Of a stretch of 64,000 bases of DNA, positions 13,440 to 26,600 are shown piece by piece. Numbering within the stretch: position 1 is the first letter of the stretch; each line of letters starts with the position of its first letter. The position numbers and the translations under genes are program-made. The stretch is taken from assembly GCF_964355755.1 (NCBI RefSeq), contig NC_092678.1:17890922-17954921 (forward strand), in the 5' to 3' direction. The stretch is from Antedon mediterranea (lineage: Eukaryota > Echinodermata > Crinoidea > Comatulida > Antedonidae). Under the pieces are notes generated by a model. That model was not told the DNA's origin and searched no databases. It saw only the letters and a list, made by a program, of their open reading frames with translations.

Positions 13440-14025
13440 TTTCTCAATTGAACGCAACGTAAGAACGTAGACGCAACGCAAACGAGTTGACCAATGACAA
13501 GCGACAGTTCGAATAATCCATCGCTTGTGATTGGTCAAATCCCTCACGTTGCGCTAAGCTTAGTTCTCACTTGGACGCATCGTAAGAACGTAGACACAAC
13601 GCAAGCGAGCAGTGACCAATGACAAGCGAAAGTTCGAATAATCCATCGCTTGTGATTGGTCAAATCCCTTACGTTGTGTGTCTAGTGAGAACGAAGTACA
13701 AATAAATATAGCGTAAAGCTTGGTTCCAACTTCATCAACAGACAGTTTACATTGTTTATCTTCAAGATGCCAAAGAGGCTTGTCTTTGTAGTCTAAGCAT
13801 GAAACATAAAACATAGACAGACGCATTACAATTACAAAAAAATGACATTTTGAGACAGAAAAAGAAAAAATACAAAGTGAGATCAACGCAAGGACGTAAC
13901 GCAACGCAAAGTGATTTGACCAATCTCAAGCGATGGATAATTCCAACAGTCGAGTGTGATTGGTCAACTTGCTTGCCTTGCGTCTACGTCCTTGCGCTGC
14001 GTCCTAGTGGGAACCGAGCTGTGTT
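13440..14025. mobile_element. Cluster of three MITE copies (GTTCTCACTAG family)
   Basis: Three copies of a short inverted-repeat element: about 13450-13553, 13556-13695 and 13872-14025. They share words such as cgcaacg, gaccaatgacaagcga, ccatcgcttgtgattggtca and the end agttctcacttgg / gtgggaaccgagct. The best-preserved relative is at 57274-57450, where TTAA target duplications flank the ends. Confidence 0.65.
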
Positions 14026-14659
14026 TCCCCCGCAGCGTAACACAAATGATCATTCAACCAAACAGATGATTAAAGCAAAAATAAATTGCGCATGAACAGT
14101 CATTACCGGACACAAGTGTCCAATCACAACGCAACAATGTGTCTTTTATGTAAAAAAAGTATTGCATTTATCCGAAATATCTGATTTTTCAGGAACTTTA
14201 TCGGTTAAATTGTATCGATAAATATCTTATTTAATTTAATTATATCTTAATTATCTTATCTTATTTTTCCTATTTTGATATTTCAATGTAAATGTCATTG
14301 TATGCCTATTATTAACTGTAGTTTAGCGCGTCTCGCTGACCTGGTTTAATGTTTTTAATATCAAAGCGTCAACAATTGCAGGGAAGGACCATAGGTAAAC
14401 CCGATTGTTTACATTTTATTTTCTGAACTATTTATTCTGTATAAATATGTTTTAAATAAATGAAATAAAAACGTTTTAAAAGTTTATTCAATATTGCCGT
14501 TATGCACCGCCAACAACATTTTATTATTTATTTTTAAAGAAAGTTTATGCTTTCTTGTCGACAATAGAGGGCCTCCCATATAAACTGTGATGGCGACGCC
14601 CATGAAACTAATAAAGGTCTTTCAGTTCACCGAATGATTGTTGTAAATAAACAACAACA

Positions 14660-17600
14660 ATGTTTCGAGCTTTGTATGACTATCAAAGTAAAGATGGGAA
14701 GTCTATGAACTTTCAGAAAGGGCAACGGTTTACCTTGCTTGACAAAAGCAACGGTCATTGGTGGCAAGTTATGTCCGATCAGTCCGGTACGGTAGGATAC
14801 GTACCGGCGAATTATGTCACAAAAGATGAGGTAAGGACGGTCTGTTGTCGTGCAGTATGATGGATGGATGGAAGTGGGATGTGTTTGGCCTAGCTAGCTA
14901 GCCTAGCTACATGAAGATCTATAGGTCTAAAGAAATTGGCTATGAATCTAGACCAGGGAGAGAAGTGACTGCCCTGCTGCATCATAGCCTAGGCCTTCTT
15001 TCTCTATTTATCAAACATTTAATCACATGGATAGAAATTGAAACACAGCATGCGTGCGATGTAGGGGAGGGCCTATCTAGGCCTAGGCGGCCAGGCTAGG
15101 CCTACTGTAGGCGACCAGGCTAGGCTGTATCTACTAGGTCTAGGCCTAGAGACTAATAGGGCCTAGGCCTAGCTAGGTAGGCTCATGACACAAATGTATT
15201 GCTTTTGTCTACGATCATGTAAAAACCGTAAAATATAACGAAAATGATTAGGCCTAGATCAGTGGTAGGTTTTTAGTCGCGTGGACACTATGTCGGTCGG
15301 TCTGTCAGTTTGTCTGTCGGTCTGTCTGTCGGTCCGGTATCACTATGCATTGTATTGTAGCACGCGACTTAATGGCTGTTGGCCTTGTTTATAAAAAAAA
15401 AGGATCCAGCACATCTTCTATAATCTTAATGCACTTGTTTGTTTGTTTTATCTTTATACTGGGTGACCTCTTCAGTCAAAGACTGATCTCCCAGAGGGCC
15501 CAGTTGGTGATCAGTGGCTGTGATGTACTAATACACCGGGGTAACCCCCTACTCGTCTCGAAAGATGTACTAGGTTCTTTAAAGTGCACACGAGCAAGTT
15601 GTGTACACTGGACCTACGGTTTATAGTCCTTATCCGAGAAGACTCGTTCTACCACCAGAACCATGGAGTGAGTGAGCCTCGAACCCCTGCCGATGTTATG
15701 GCTACGTGATTACGGTTCCACTGTCTTAACCGCTCGGCCACTCACTCACTTGTCAATTGTATGACCCACTATACGACCTCCGGGCGAGGTGTGTCATTTG
15801 TCCAAAGTATGCACCCGTGTGTAAAAAAATATGTATTACCTTTAGGTGACCATGACGCACTGTGACCATGTTGTTTATTATATGGTGGGTGGTAGAGTGA
15901 CATTGACACACCATTGTCCATTGATATGATGTACCATCTAGGTTTTTTGATGCATTCTTGTGTCAATAATTATTTGTAAATGACGCACTTCTCCTGGGGG
16001 TCGTATAGTGGGTCATTTTGACAATGTGCATAATTGTCTGATGTGCGTCATTTAACATATTAAGAACATTACCTTGTTGGTTATAATATAGTGGGTGAGT
16101 GGTAGAGTGACATACATTGAAAATGCCATTGTTTATTGATGTAACCTACCATTTAGGTTTTTTGTTGCACCCCTGCGTCAATAATTATTTGTAAATGATG
16201 CACCCATAACGCACCTCTCCCGGGAGTCGTATTGTGAGTCATTCGATTGAAAAGGTGCATTACACAAAATGTAATGTTCGTAATTATGGTATACTGTAGG
16301 TGCACGCCTACTAAAAGCACATTTAGTATTAATAAATGTTATTATTTTATATTTAAATTTTATACCATTTTTTTAAACAACTAACATTGGAAGTTATCAA
16401 TTACACCAGTCACCTGTGTGATGTGCCCAAATATGGTAATGACATGCCCAAATATGGTAGTGATATGCCCAAATATGGTAATGACATGCCCAAATATGGT
16501 AGTGATATGCCCAAATATGGTAGTGATATGCCCAATATGGTAGTAATATGCCCAAATATGGAAGTGATATGCCCAAATATGGTAGTGATATGCCCAAATA
16601 TGGTAGTGATATGACATCGTCATGTCCATATATGGGCAACATTACATTTAATTACATAAACGTATTGCTATGTGTAATAATAAATAAAAAATAAGTGGCT
16701 TTTGTTATTTTGAATCTTTATTTTTAACGTTATTTTATATTTTTTGTTGTTGTAGGATGCATGCATGTAAGAACTTATCAGATTTTGTAAATCCATAGTG
16801 CGTGGTTTTGTTACATTTTTTGGAATAAAGTAACCTATATACATATATATGTGTAATAATACATCATTGATGGATGGACGTTTGAGATGATGTACAGTGA
16901 ACCATTCCAATGTTGTGTTGTAACATAAGTGATCATGTTCGTTGTGTGTGTTTAAATGCAGGTTTACATACTGTGTGTTAATTTATAATTACCAACTTTG
17001 TCCTTAAGCTCTGTCTACACTAGATGTGACAAAAAAAATGTGATGCGCCCAAATAAGGTATTCCCAAATGTGGTAGTGATATGACATCATCGTATCCATA
17101 TATGGGCACATCACACTTTTTTTGTCACATAAAGTTTGAACTTTATAATCTAATTTCATTATTAGGGATGTACATATGATTTCAGAACCATCGCGAGATT
17201 AAGGATATTGATGCATGCACTAATTTTATAGTAACCCTAACCCTTATTGTAATCGAAGCATGAGGCAGTATTAAAGCATTTCTTCTTAAAAGCAAAAGTT
17301 TATTAAAGCCTAGTTATGAACCAGCTCGATTTGTGTGCCATTTCAAAGTGATTTTTAATGAAACATGCATTTTGTACAAACACATGTGATGATCACACAT
17401 TTGTCATGCATTTATCAAGTCTATGCATGACTATTTTGTATACTATTTGAGAGGAAATTCATTCAAATTTATTAAAAATATAAAACTGTTAAAAAAATCT
17501 GGAATAAAATACAATGGCGCGGTGGTGTTGTTATCATCTATGGCCGCCACAACAGTTTACATGCAAATCCGACCAGCCCTCTTTCTTGCACACGCTTGTT

Positions 17601-20600
17601 GAAACAAAAATGAAGAAAAAATCTAAAAGTGCCATTGTCTAGACCCTACAGGCGGTTCTAGAATTCCCTGTCCTTCCCCATTAAAAAAATGTCACGCATT
17701 TCAAATCTCTCAGACTCTATGACCCAATTTACACTTACGATTTGAACTGGCCCTAAGTCGGCAATCGATAAGTGTAAAAACTTCATACAGTTAGGCCAGC
17801 CCTGGGCCGGATGCAGACCTGGACCACCTCTTGAGGTGGGTCCAGTAGCGGCTTTTATGTTTGGGCTGGCTTATAAAGTGAACCATGACCAATGGCTTAA
17901 GAAAATGTAAATTAATCCTCTCAGGTTTTGCGAACGCAAGTGTAAACACGCTAAGAACAGGGTTGAAAAACTTGTACCCGATCCTGGAGCGTCACAGGAC
18001 CCAATCATAATGTGAAATAGGGTCTATTTATGTTAAATCACAAATTAATTATTTTATGTGTTTTTAGTTACCATCAGATCAAGTTCTTGCGTCTATTGAT
18101 CGTGCAATGGAGTTCCTTCATATAGCAGCAACCAATAAGAATGGGGTTTACACAGCTGAACAAAGAAAAAGCTTACAGTTAAGTGTGTTAAGTTAACCAA
18201 GGCAATCCTAACAGCAGGATGCTGAGCTCTGGAGATCAAAGGGTTTATCTGTGGCTGCGACACAATCAGTTCCACACGTCTTAACAGACACAGCGCGCCG
18301 CAGACAATGTACATTGTTGGTATTTGTCGCAGCCAGACATAAGATCAAAGTTCCTATGTTGGCAAGGCAAGCTCAGTGTCCTGTTGTTAGATTGCCTTAG
18401 TTTAATAAGAATAATAATAGTGTTCAATTTATATAGCGCAAATTGCAGGGCGCCTCTACTAACCGCTGAACAATCAACAGAAAATGTGAAAAGCACTAAT
18501 TAATTAATAAGTTAATTAATTAGCCACACAGAGTAGTAACTATCATGTTGAACCAGTTACTGTTTCTGGATTGAATTAGGTCAGGGGTCATCAACAGTTT
18601 TCCATTGTAGGCCTATATTTAATTTACAAATAATCTTGCCAGCCACTTTTAGCAAACAGAGTGTCTTAGTGCTGCACTCGTCCATACTTAAGCTCTGTCT
18701 ACACTATCAAACTAATTTGACAAAAAAAGTGTGATTTGCCCAAATATGGTAGTAATATGACATCATCATGTCCATATTGGCACATCACATTTGTTTGTCG
18801 CATAAAGTTTGATAGTGTAGACAGAGCTTTGGTTGAATCTCTTTCAATGAAAATGTTGCTCCTTATTCAACATTAGCATAATATTTCTATATTAGTAATT
18901 AGTATACCCTGTACTTCATTATTACTTTTGTTAGTGTAACTTAGTAACCTATGTATACTTTACAAACTTGCATACATGCCAACATCTGAATTAAAAAAAT
19001 CGGGAAGTGGTGTTTTTTTTAGGTCAACAGCACCCTCTATCTATTATCGAGAGGTAAGGAGTGCAGTGTGTAACGTCACAAACAGTATTGCGTGGTGGCT
19101 ATGTGAGGGGAATCCCCTTTCCGTTGTGAAGAAAATAAAAAAATGATGACCGCAGATGGTCATACAATGGTTTAAATATCATAAATTTGCTTGTGTAAGC
19201 CTTTTTGTTATATTTTTACACAGAAAACCACACAAATACATCAAAATTCAGTTATCTTTGTAACCCAGAGAAAATGTGGAAAACCGGGAGCACAATATTA
19301 GGCCGGAAGACAAGTCTAAAATACGGGAGTCTCCCGGCCAAAACGGGAGTGTTAGCATGTATGAAGTTGTATGCAGAAGGGCCTTACTAATCAATTTTAA
19401 TCTTTTTGTAGGAAGCTTGTTGAACATCGTCAAACCATCATGCGTGAACAGCTAGGTGAAAATGTACCTCAACCAAAAAGAGTAGCACCAGCAGCGCCCC
19501 CTAGCCAACTATCATCCTCTCAACAAACTCGAAACTCATTTACAAAAGACAACACGCCTCCGACGTCACCACAAAACTCACCTGTCAAACGAGCATCTAG
19601 TACTAAATCAATTAAAGCGCCCTCACCTCCAGCGCAACAAGTGCAATCTGTAATCCCCGTTCCACCTCCAGACTCAACGTCGCAATCGTCAACATCGCAG
19701 CCTGTTGATGCTTCCACGAGTCCTATGCCATCACCCGCACGAAAATACCGAGCACCATTATCACCACGTGAACTTGCAAAGTCACCAACCATGGAGTCGT
19801 TGATTAGTCCAACACACAGAGCGCGCTCAGACAGTGCAATAGCTTCAAATCTTGGTCCTGAATTAGTTGAAATGGTGCGAGTTAACACAAACCTCAGTTT
19901 TAATAAATCTAAAGTGGCTGTTGCCATGGTGTTGAATCATGTTAAAGATTCCGTGCCAAGTGTTGCCATGGTAATGGAGAATATTATAAAAACATTGAAT
20001 ACAGTAAGTTAATCAAAATGTTTATTTTTCAATTATATCAGTTATATTTACTTATTGTTATATTTATTTACATAATTAATTTTGAGGGTAATGTCAGTAC
20101 AGTCAACTCTCCTAATACCGGACACCTTTGGGCTGGCCAAATATGTCTGGTTTTCCGGAAATTTTGGTATTCGGAATGTGTTTTTATTGGTAAAAATAAA
20201 TTTTGGACCTTTTGAACTTCAAGAAAAATCTGGTATTGGAAGAGTTTCTGGTGTTCAGAGAGTCGACATAGATTTTTCTCCTATCAAACCACTATTTAAA
20301 GATCAACCTCATAATAATAATAGCATATGATTGCTTGCAAAGCTAAATTATCAACTGTTGTATATTAATAATATATCATATTTCCCAAGAGAGTTCCTAT
20401 TTGTACAGTTAGTTAGTTTACAAAAACAGTTATTTCTCAAACAATATTTGATGAATGTCCTCATAATAATATTCAACATCCAACAATATTTTGCTTAGTG
20501 GTATGAATTACAGTATATTGGCATACTGTATCAAAAATTCATACCAAGTATACAAATTACCATGTTAATTATGATACCATAGATGATCTAGAAGGCACGC

Positions 20601-23600
20601 TGTTCAGCCCTCTTATCCCTAAAGATAGAATACAATGCAAAAGATAAAGGTTCAGCACTTTATTAAAGGACAACTTGACCGAGGACCATTTTTTAACAAC
20701 GTATTAGAGATGTACATATGATTTCAGAACCATCGCGAGATTAAGGATATCGATGCATGCACTTGCCATACAGCCGTCACCGTAATTTTCTGTGATGTCA
20801 CAGGTGCATCGCAAAATTTACGTCATGTGTTTTCTGGCAAAGTCTGGCAAATCGTGAACATTTCTAGTAAACACACTTCGTAAATAAATCATAAGAAATG
20901 TTTTTTTTATTGTTTCTTTTGCGTATCTGGACTCATTTAGTAAATTTTTCGATGCACCTGCGACGTCACAGTAGTTTACGACGACGGCTGTACGGCGAGC
21001 GCATGCGGAGATATCCTTAATCTCGCGATTGTTCTGAAATCATAATGTATGTACATCCCTAATACGTTGTAAAAATATGGTCCTCAGTCATGTTGTCCTT
21101 TAACAATTTGTAGGCCCTTTAGAAACCTCTTTAAAGAAACTATACATTTAGCAATGATTTGTTTCCATCTATTATGTAGTCAGGGGTATCTGTTGGAGGT
21201 GGACGGGATGAAGAGCGCCTCCAGGTGATTTTTTCTGAGCTGACAAGTTGTAAGGATGATGCGCAACAGAGAAGCTGGGCACTTCACGAGGATGAGTCTA
21301 TCATTACGGAGTATTTAGAAGAACTTCTTTCAATATTGGTAAAGAAATTATTTTTAAGGCCACCAAAACTAAAGATAAAATAGAATACAGCCCAGTACAG
21401 CCAACCTTCTTGTACCGGCCTAGTAACGTTGCTACTATAGCTGTTAGCCACCAACGTTACCTACATTAGGTTTTTTTTTCCGATATAAAAAGACTCAAAA
21501 TACAACTCATAGTTGAAATGAAGAGCTTACATAGGAAAATGATAATTAACATAAAACCAAGTTTAACGTAGAAAAAACACATTAAGGCCTATGATACAGT
21601 AATGAACAGTTTAATTTATTTAAACTTAAATTTACTATAAAAATTGCACAAAGATCAACAGATAACATTAATTATTACAAATTCTTATATATTTACAAAT
21701 GTTGGCTTGATAGGCCATTATTGTTAATTATATTAAAACTTAAAAGTCATTAAAAAATAATTACTTGTAAATAGTGGCATAACAGCTATGATGAATGCTC
21801 ACTGGCTAAACCCAGGAACCTCAGAGTTTAAAGACACCTTCCTTACAATTTGTGACGTTTTGTAAAAACAATGCATATATATTACTTTAAAAACATTAAA
21901 CCAGGTCATTCCTTGTCTTAAATGTACGTTTTATGGTAAATTATGATAAAAAGTGAGAAACAATGCACTACCTAAGTAGCTCACGGCGAATGACCTCTTG
22001 TGCACAGTCTTTAGGCCTACAGCCTAGCTAGGCTTTGTTTTGTAGGCCTAGCTGGTAAACATCGGTAACGTACGAACATTGTACGCTAGCTATACCTATT
22101 CACATTTTTAACCATTTAAAGACGAAAAAAGTTATCGCAATAGGACTAATAGTATTATTTTTACATTAAATATAGTTTATGATCTTAAATTGAATCTAAA
22201 AAACATAGGACAGGTGTCTTTAAGGCGCTCCAGAGCAGGAGAAGTCCAATGCAACTACCAGAGTTCTTCGCCACCTGCATTAGGCCACTGCTTGTAAGGG
22301 ATATCAAAGATCAACCGAGTTGTTAAAATGAATTTCTGACCTTTTGTTTCAATTGGTTATAAATTCATTTGGTTGATACTTTCTTTGTTTTAATTATTTT
22401 GTTGTTCATTCATTAATTTAATCCATTTAAACTATCTAAAGCTCTGTCGACACTATCAAACTTACAAACTTTTCTTACTCTGGTGCCCTTGAATTTCTTA
22501 AATTAGAGACTTTGGCTCAAAGAAGGGTGGAGCATTGTCGCAAGTTCGCTGAGTATCTCCCCAAAATTAAACAAACAGCTGATTTAATCCCACCGACCAG
22601 ACATAGCTGTCATGGTAGGAATTTAAGAAATAAAAACAAAATTACCCAGCTAGCGTCTAAAACATCCAGATTTACCAATAGCCCTATACCCTACTTCATC
22701 AAATTACTGAATTCTTAATTTTCTCCCCTGCTAGTTTGCGACTGCTCTCCCCTTCTTTGTTTTTTTTTTTTTTTTTTTTTTTTTTTTCTTTCATATTTTT
22801 TATATATATTTATATTTTTGATATGACATGTATTTTACACGCAATTTGGCTCTTAGCCACGAGTTGTAATTTTGGTCAATTTTTTGATATTTGAAATAAA
22901 AGTGAATAATAATAATAATAACAAACTGTATGTGATTGTGACAAAAAATGTGATGTGCCCATATATAGACATGATGATGTCATATCACTTCCATATTTGG
23001 GAATATTACTGCTATATTTGGGCACATCACACTTTTCTAAATCTAAACTGGAAGTATTCTTTAATGTCCTGACAGAATGATGCTGATAAATGTGTTAGTG
23101 TGGGAGTTATCCGACAAGAGGAATTTGAGCCGCTATCAACTCTTGTACAATACTATCAAATGGTAAGCAGAATATCAATTTGTTAAACTGTATGAATCAG
23201 TGTTATAATCATAGTCATTTATTTGTGTCACTTAGCAGCCATGTCCATACTGTGTTGAAGCATCGGTTCTCGGCAGATTACTAAAGTTAAACAACGTTGG
23301 GCCCGTTTGTGTACTGGATGGGAGGAAATGATAATAAATAATTTTTTAAGTTTTTACGAAAAGTTGAGAGAGAGGAAGAGTTAGCAATACTGGTATCTAA
23401 TTGATTCCATATTAAAAGTCCAGAAACATAAATAAAGTGGGAAGAACTAGTTAATCTTACAAAAGGAATAGTTAACTGAAACTGATCAACTAAAAAATAA
23501 TGTTTTTTTAGTATGATAATCATGTTAAAGTATTTAATTTAAAGGTTTCTCCAAGTATAACAATGATACAATTTCTATTTTTTTTAAAGTATAATATATT

Positions 23601-26600
23601 TACTAGTGACCTAAACATAACGTTCTTGGAATATTCATTCTATTCTTTTATCTGAAATAATTTCTAGACAATTCAATTTTTATTTTGTCCTTGACCAGCA
23701 CCTATTATCCATAATTGTCTCCCTTTGCCCAGGAGTATAAATGGCTACTAACATTCAGGATGTTGGTTTTATTTATTTGTATCTTTACATGATAGTTATT
23801 CCTTAGAGAAGAAATTAATTGTTTTATAATGTAATGTTTTGTTGAATGCAGGAAGTTAATACTATTATAATAAGTTGGTGTACTCACTGTTCTGTACTTG
23901 TGTCTGGTTTTGAGTACATAGTTTTAAAGATAAGAATTACTATATTGGTAATGTTTTATTTTCGGTTGCGATAAAATCAACTTCTGGTACTTTAAAGGAG
24001 CGCTACTATCTATACTGTTCTGTACTTGTGTCTGATTTTGAGACGTATATATAATAGTTTAAAGATAAGGATTACTATATTGGCTATGTTTTATTTTCGG
24101 TTGCAATAAAATCAACTTCTTGTATTTAAAAGGAGCGCTACTATCTATACTGTTCTGTACTTGTGTCTAATTTTGAGACGTATATATAATAGTTTAAAGA
24201 TAAGGATTACTATATTGGCTATGTTTTATTTTCGGTTGCAATAAAATCAACTTCTTGTATTTAAAAGGAGCGCTACTATCTATACTGTTCTGTACTTGTG
24301 TCTAATTTTGAGACGTATATATAATAGTTTAAAGATAAGGATTACTATATTGGCTATGTTTTATTTTCGGTTGCAATAAAATCAACTTCTTGTACTTTAA
24401 AGGAACGCTACTATCTATGCTGTTCTGTACTTGTGTCTGATTTTGAGACGTATAATATAATAGTTAAAAGATAAGGGTTACTATATTGAGCATGTTTTAT
24501 TTTGGTTGCGATAAAATCAACTTCTGGTACTTTAAAGGAGCGCTACTATATATACTGTTCTGTACTTGTGTCTGATTTTGAGATGTATATATAATAGTTT
24601 AAAGATAAGGATTACTATATTGATCATGTTTTATTTTGGTTGCGATAAAATCAACTTCTTGTACTTAAAAGGAACGCTACTATCTATACTGTTCTGTACT
24701 TGTGTCTAATTTTGAGACGTATAATATAATAGTTAAAAGATAAGCGGGTTACTATATTGGTCATGTTTTATTTTTGTTTGCGATAAAATTAACTTCTTGT
24801 ACTTAAAAGGAGCTCTATTCTCTATGCTTTTGATGATATAGGTGGTTTTTTATATCAAGCACATTATTTAGTAAATGAAATAAATGACTAAATCTAGAAA
24901 CAGCGAAGTAACTATATCTTTTTAAAGTTTACAGTAATTATTCTAATCCAAAAATATATAATATAATATCTATGGCAAAATTTTAGATGGATATAAACCA
25001 AAAAAAAAACAAAAAACAGTGCTAGCATTGAAACATCGATCCTTTTAAATACAGTAGAGATACACTGTTGTAGCTTCATTTCCTTATTCTTTAACCTTGA
25101 TAAAAATAATTCTTGGATATTAAATGTTTGCTCAATTCCTCTTCACTTTGTGGTTACTAACACTTGAGGATATACAGTAACTACTTAAAAATTCTTCCTT
25201 GCAATTTTCCAATAAAAAAAAAAACAAAATGTACTTCAAATAGTTATTGAAACTTCTTCTCTAACTTAATAAATAAAGAGGTTTACACCGGGCAAATGGG
25301 CCCGTATTCATTAAAGGTGATCAATTTTAATCCTGGACATATTTTATGATTTGAAATATCATTTTGAAATTTTAATTTTTCATTTTTATAATTTAAATAA
25401 ATACCTAATTAAAAGCTATAGTTACATTGTTGCCCACTAATATAAGTAACAAAAATATTACACCAAAACAATTCCCAGACCGGGAATCCTAAGGATCAAT
25501 TTTTGGAAATAAGGTTGTCACTCAGATATTAGGTAAATTTCTGAGATTTGTAGCTTATTCCATAATTATATAACTATATAAACAAAATAAGTTCAAAAAT
25601 TATGAAATTTAGCTAACAACTCATAAATATGCATGATATGGTAATGACTTCCACACAGAGAAGATCCTATCTGTCTCCAATATTAATAAAGCGCCAATTG
25701 CTCATTTTGTAAGTGGAGATATGATTTATTTATGTTTTCTATCTCTCCTCCATTTCCTCCTAGGAAACAAGGACAAGTATACGGCTTCTGTTACTAAAGG
25801 TTTTTGGCTGTATATGTTCGTTAGACATGTTCGCCCTCTCTTATCTGCTGACGTCGGTGCTACCGGTTGAGATTGCTCGTGATACGATGACTGACACAAA
25901 AAATATCCAAAAACTCTGCTTCTCTGCTCTAGTACTTACAATGTTATTTTCACAAGGGGAATCAATCCCATATACGCACTATGGTTAGATTTTTTCTGTG
26001 TTTTTTTGTGGTTTTTTTTAACTATATTTTAATGAGGGTAATCCATCTAGCAATTGCTTATCATTTGTGACCCTTACAGGTTCACAAGACAAACATATGC
26101 ACAAGATGCTCTACAAAAACAAAGTCTTATGACAAGTCTTTGGGAGTGGGGTTGTAATTTTGTCTGATATGTGACAGGACTTGAACCCAGGACCCTTAGT
26201 AGCCAAGCATCATAACTACCAAGCCACAATTCCACTTCTAATATCTTATTAACAAGTTATATTTGATGGGGTCTTTGTGATAAAAAACTTTTAGTTTTCT
26301 TTCATACAGTAACTTAATTATGGTATTGTATATATCACATACTTATGGACAAATTTATTTTGATGTACTATTACTAATAAATACTTGGTGGAAACTTTGA
26401 AATCCTGGATCTACCTCTGGAATGCAGTCTTTTATTCTACTTTTTGGTAAACTACTGATTTAATATAAATCAATTACAGTATTATCAAATCAATTATTGT
26501 CTTTTAGAATAATATTGATTTTTTTTTAAATGATTTCTCTTCTTTTTTTTTAGATCAGTTGAATGTGGAGTTTGTAAATTATTTATTGAATTCGATTGAG

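Noticed and set aside
16381-16642. Tyr/His/Ile-rich and Met/Pro/Lys-rich open frames
   Set aside because: By-products of the 21-bp MITE-derived tandem repeat.
19520-19927. 135-codon minus-strand frame
   Set aside because: Antisense shadow of NCKIPSD exon 3, whose plus-strand reading is supported by phase and conservation.
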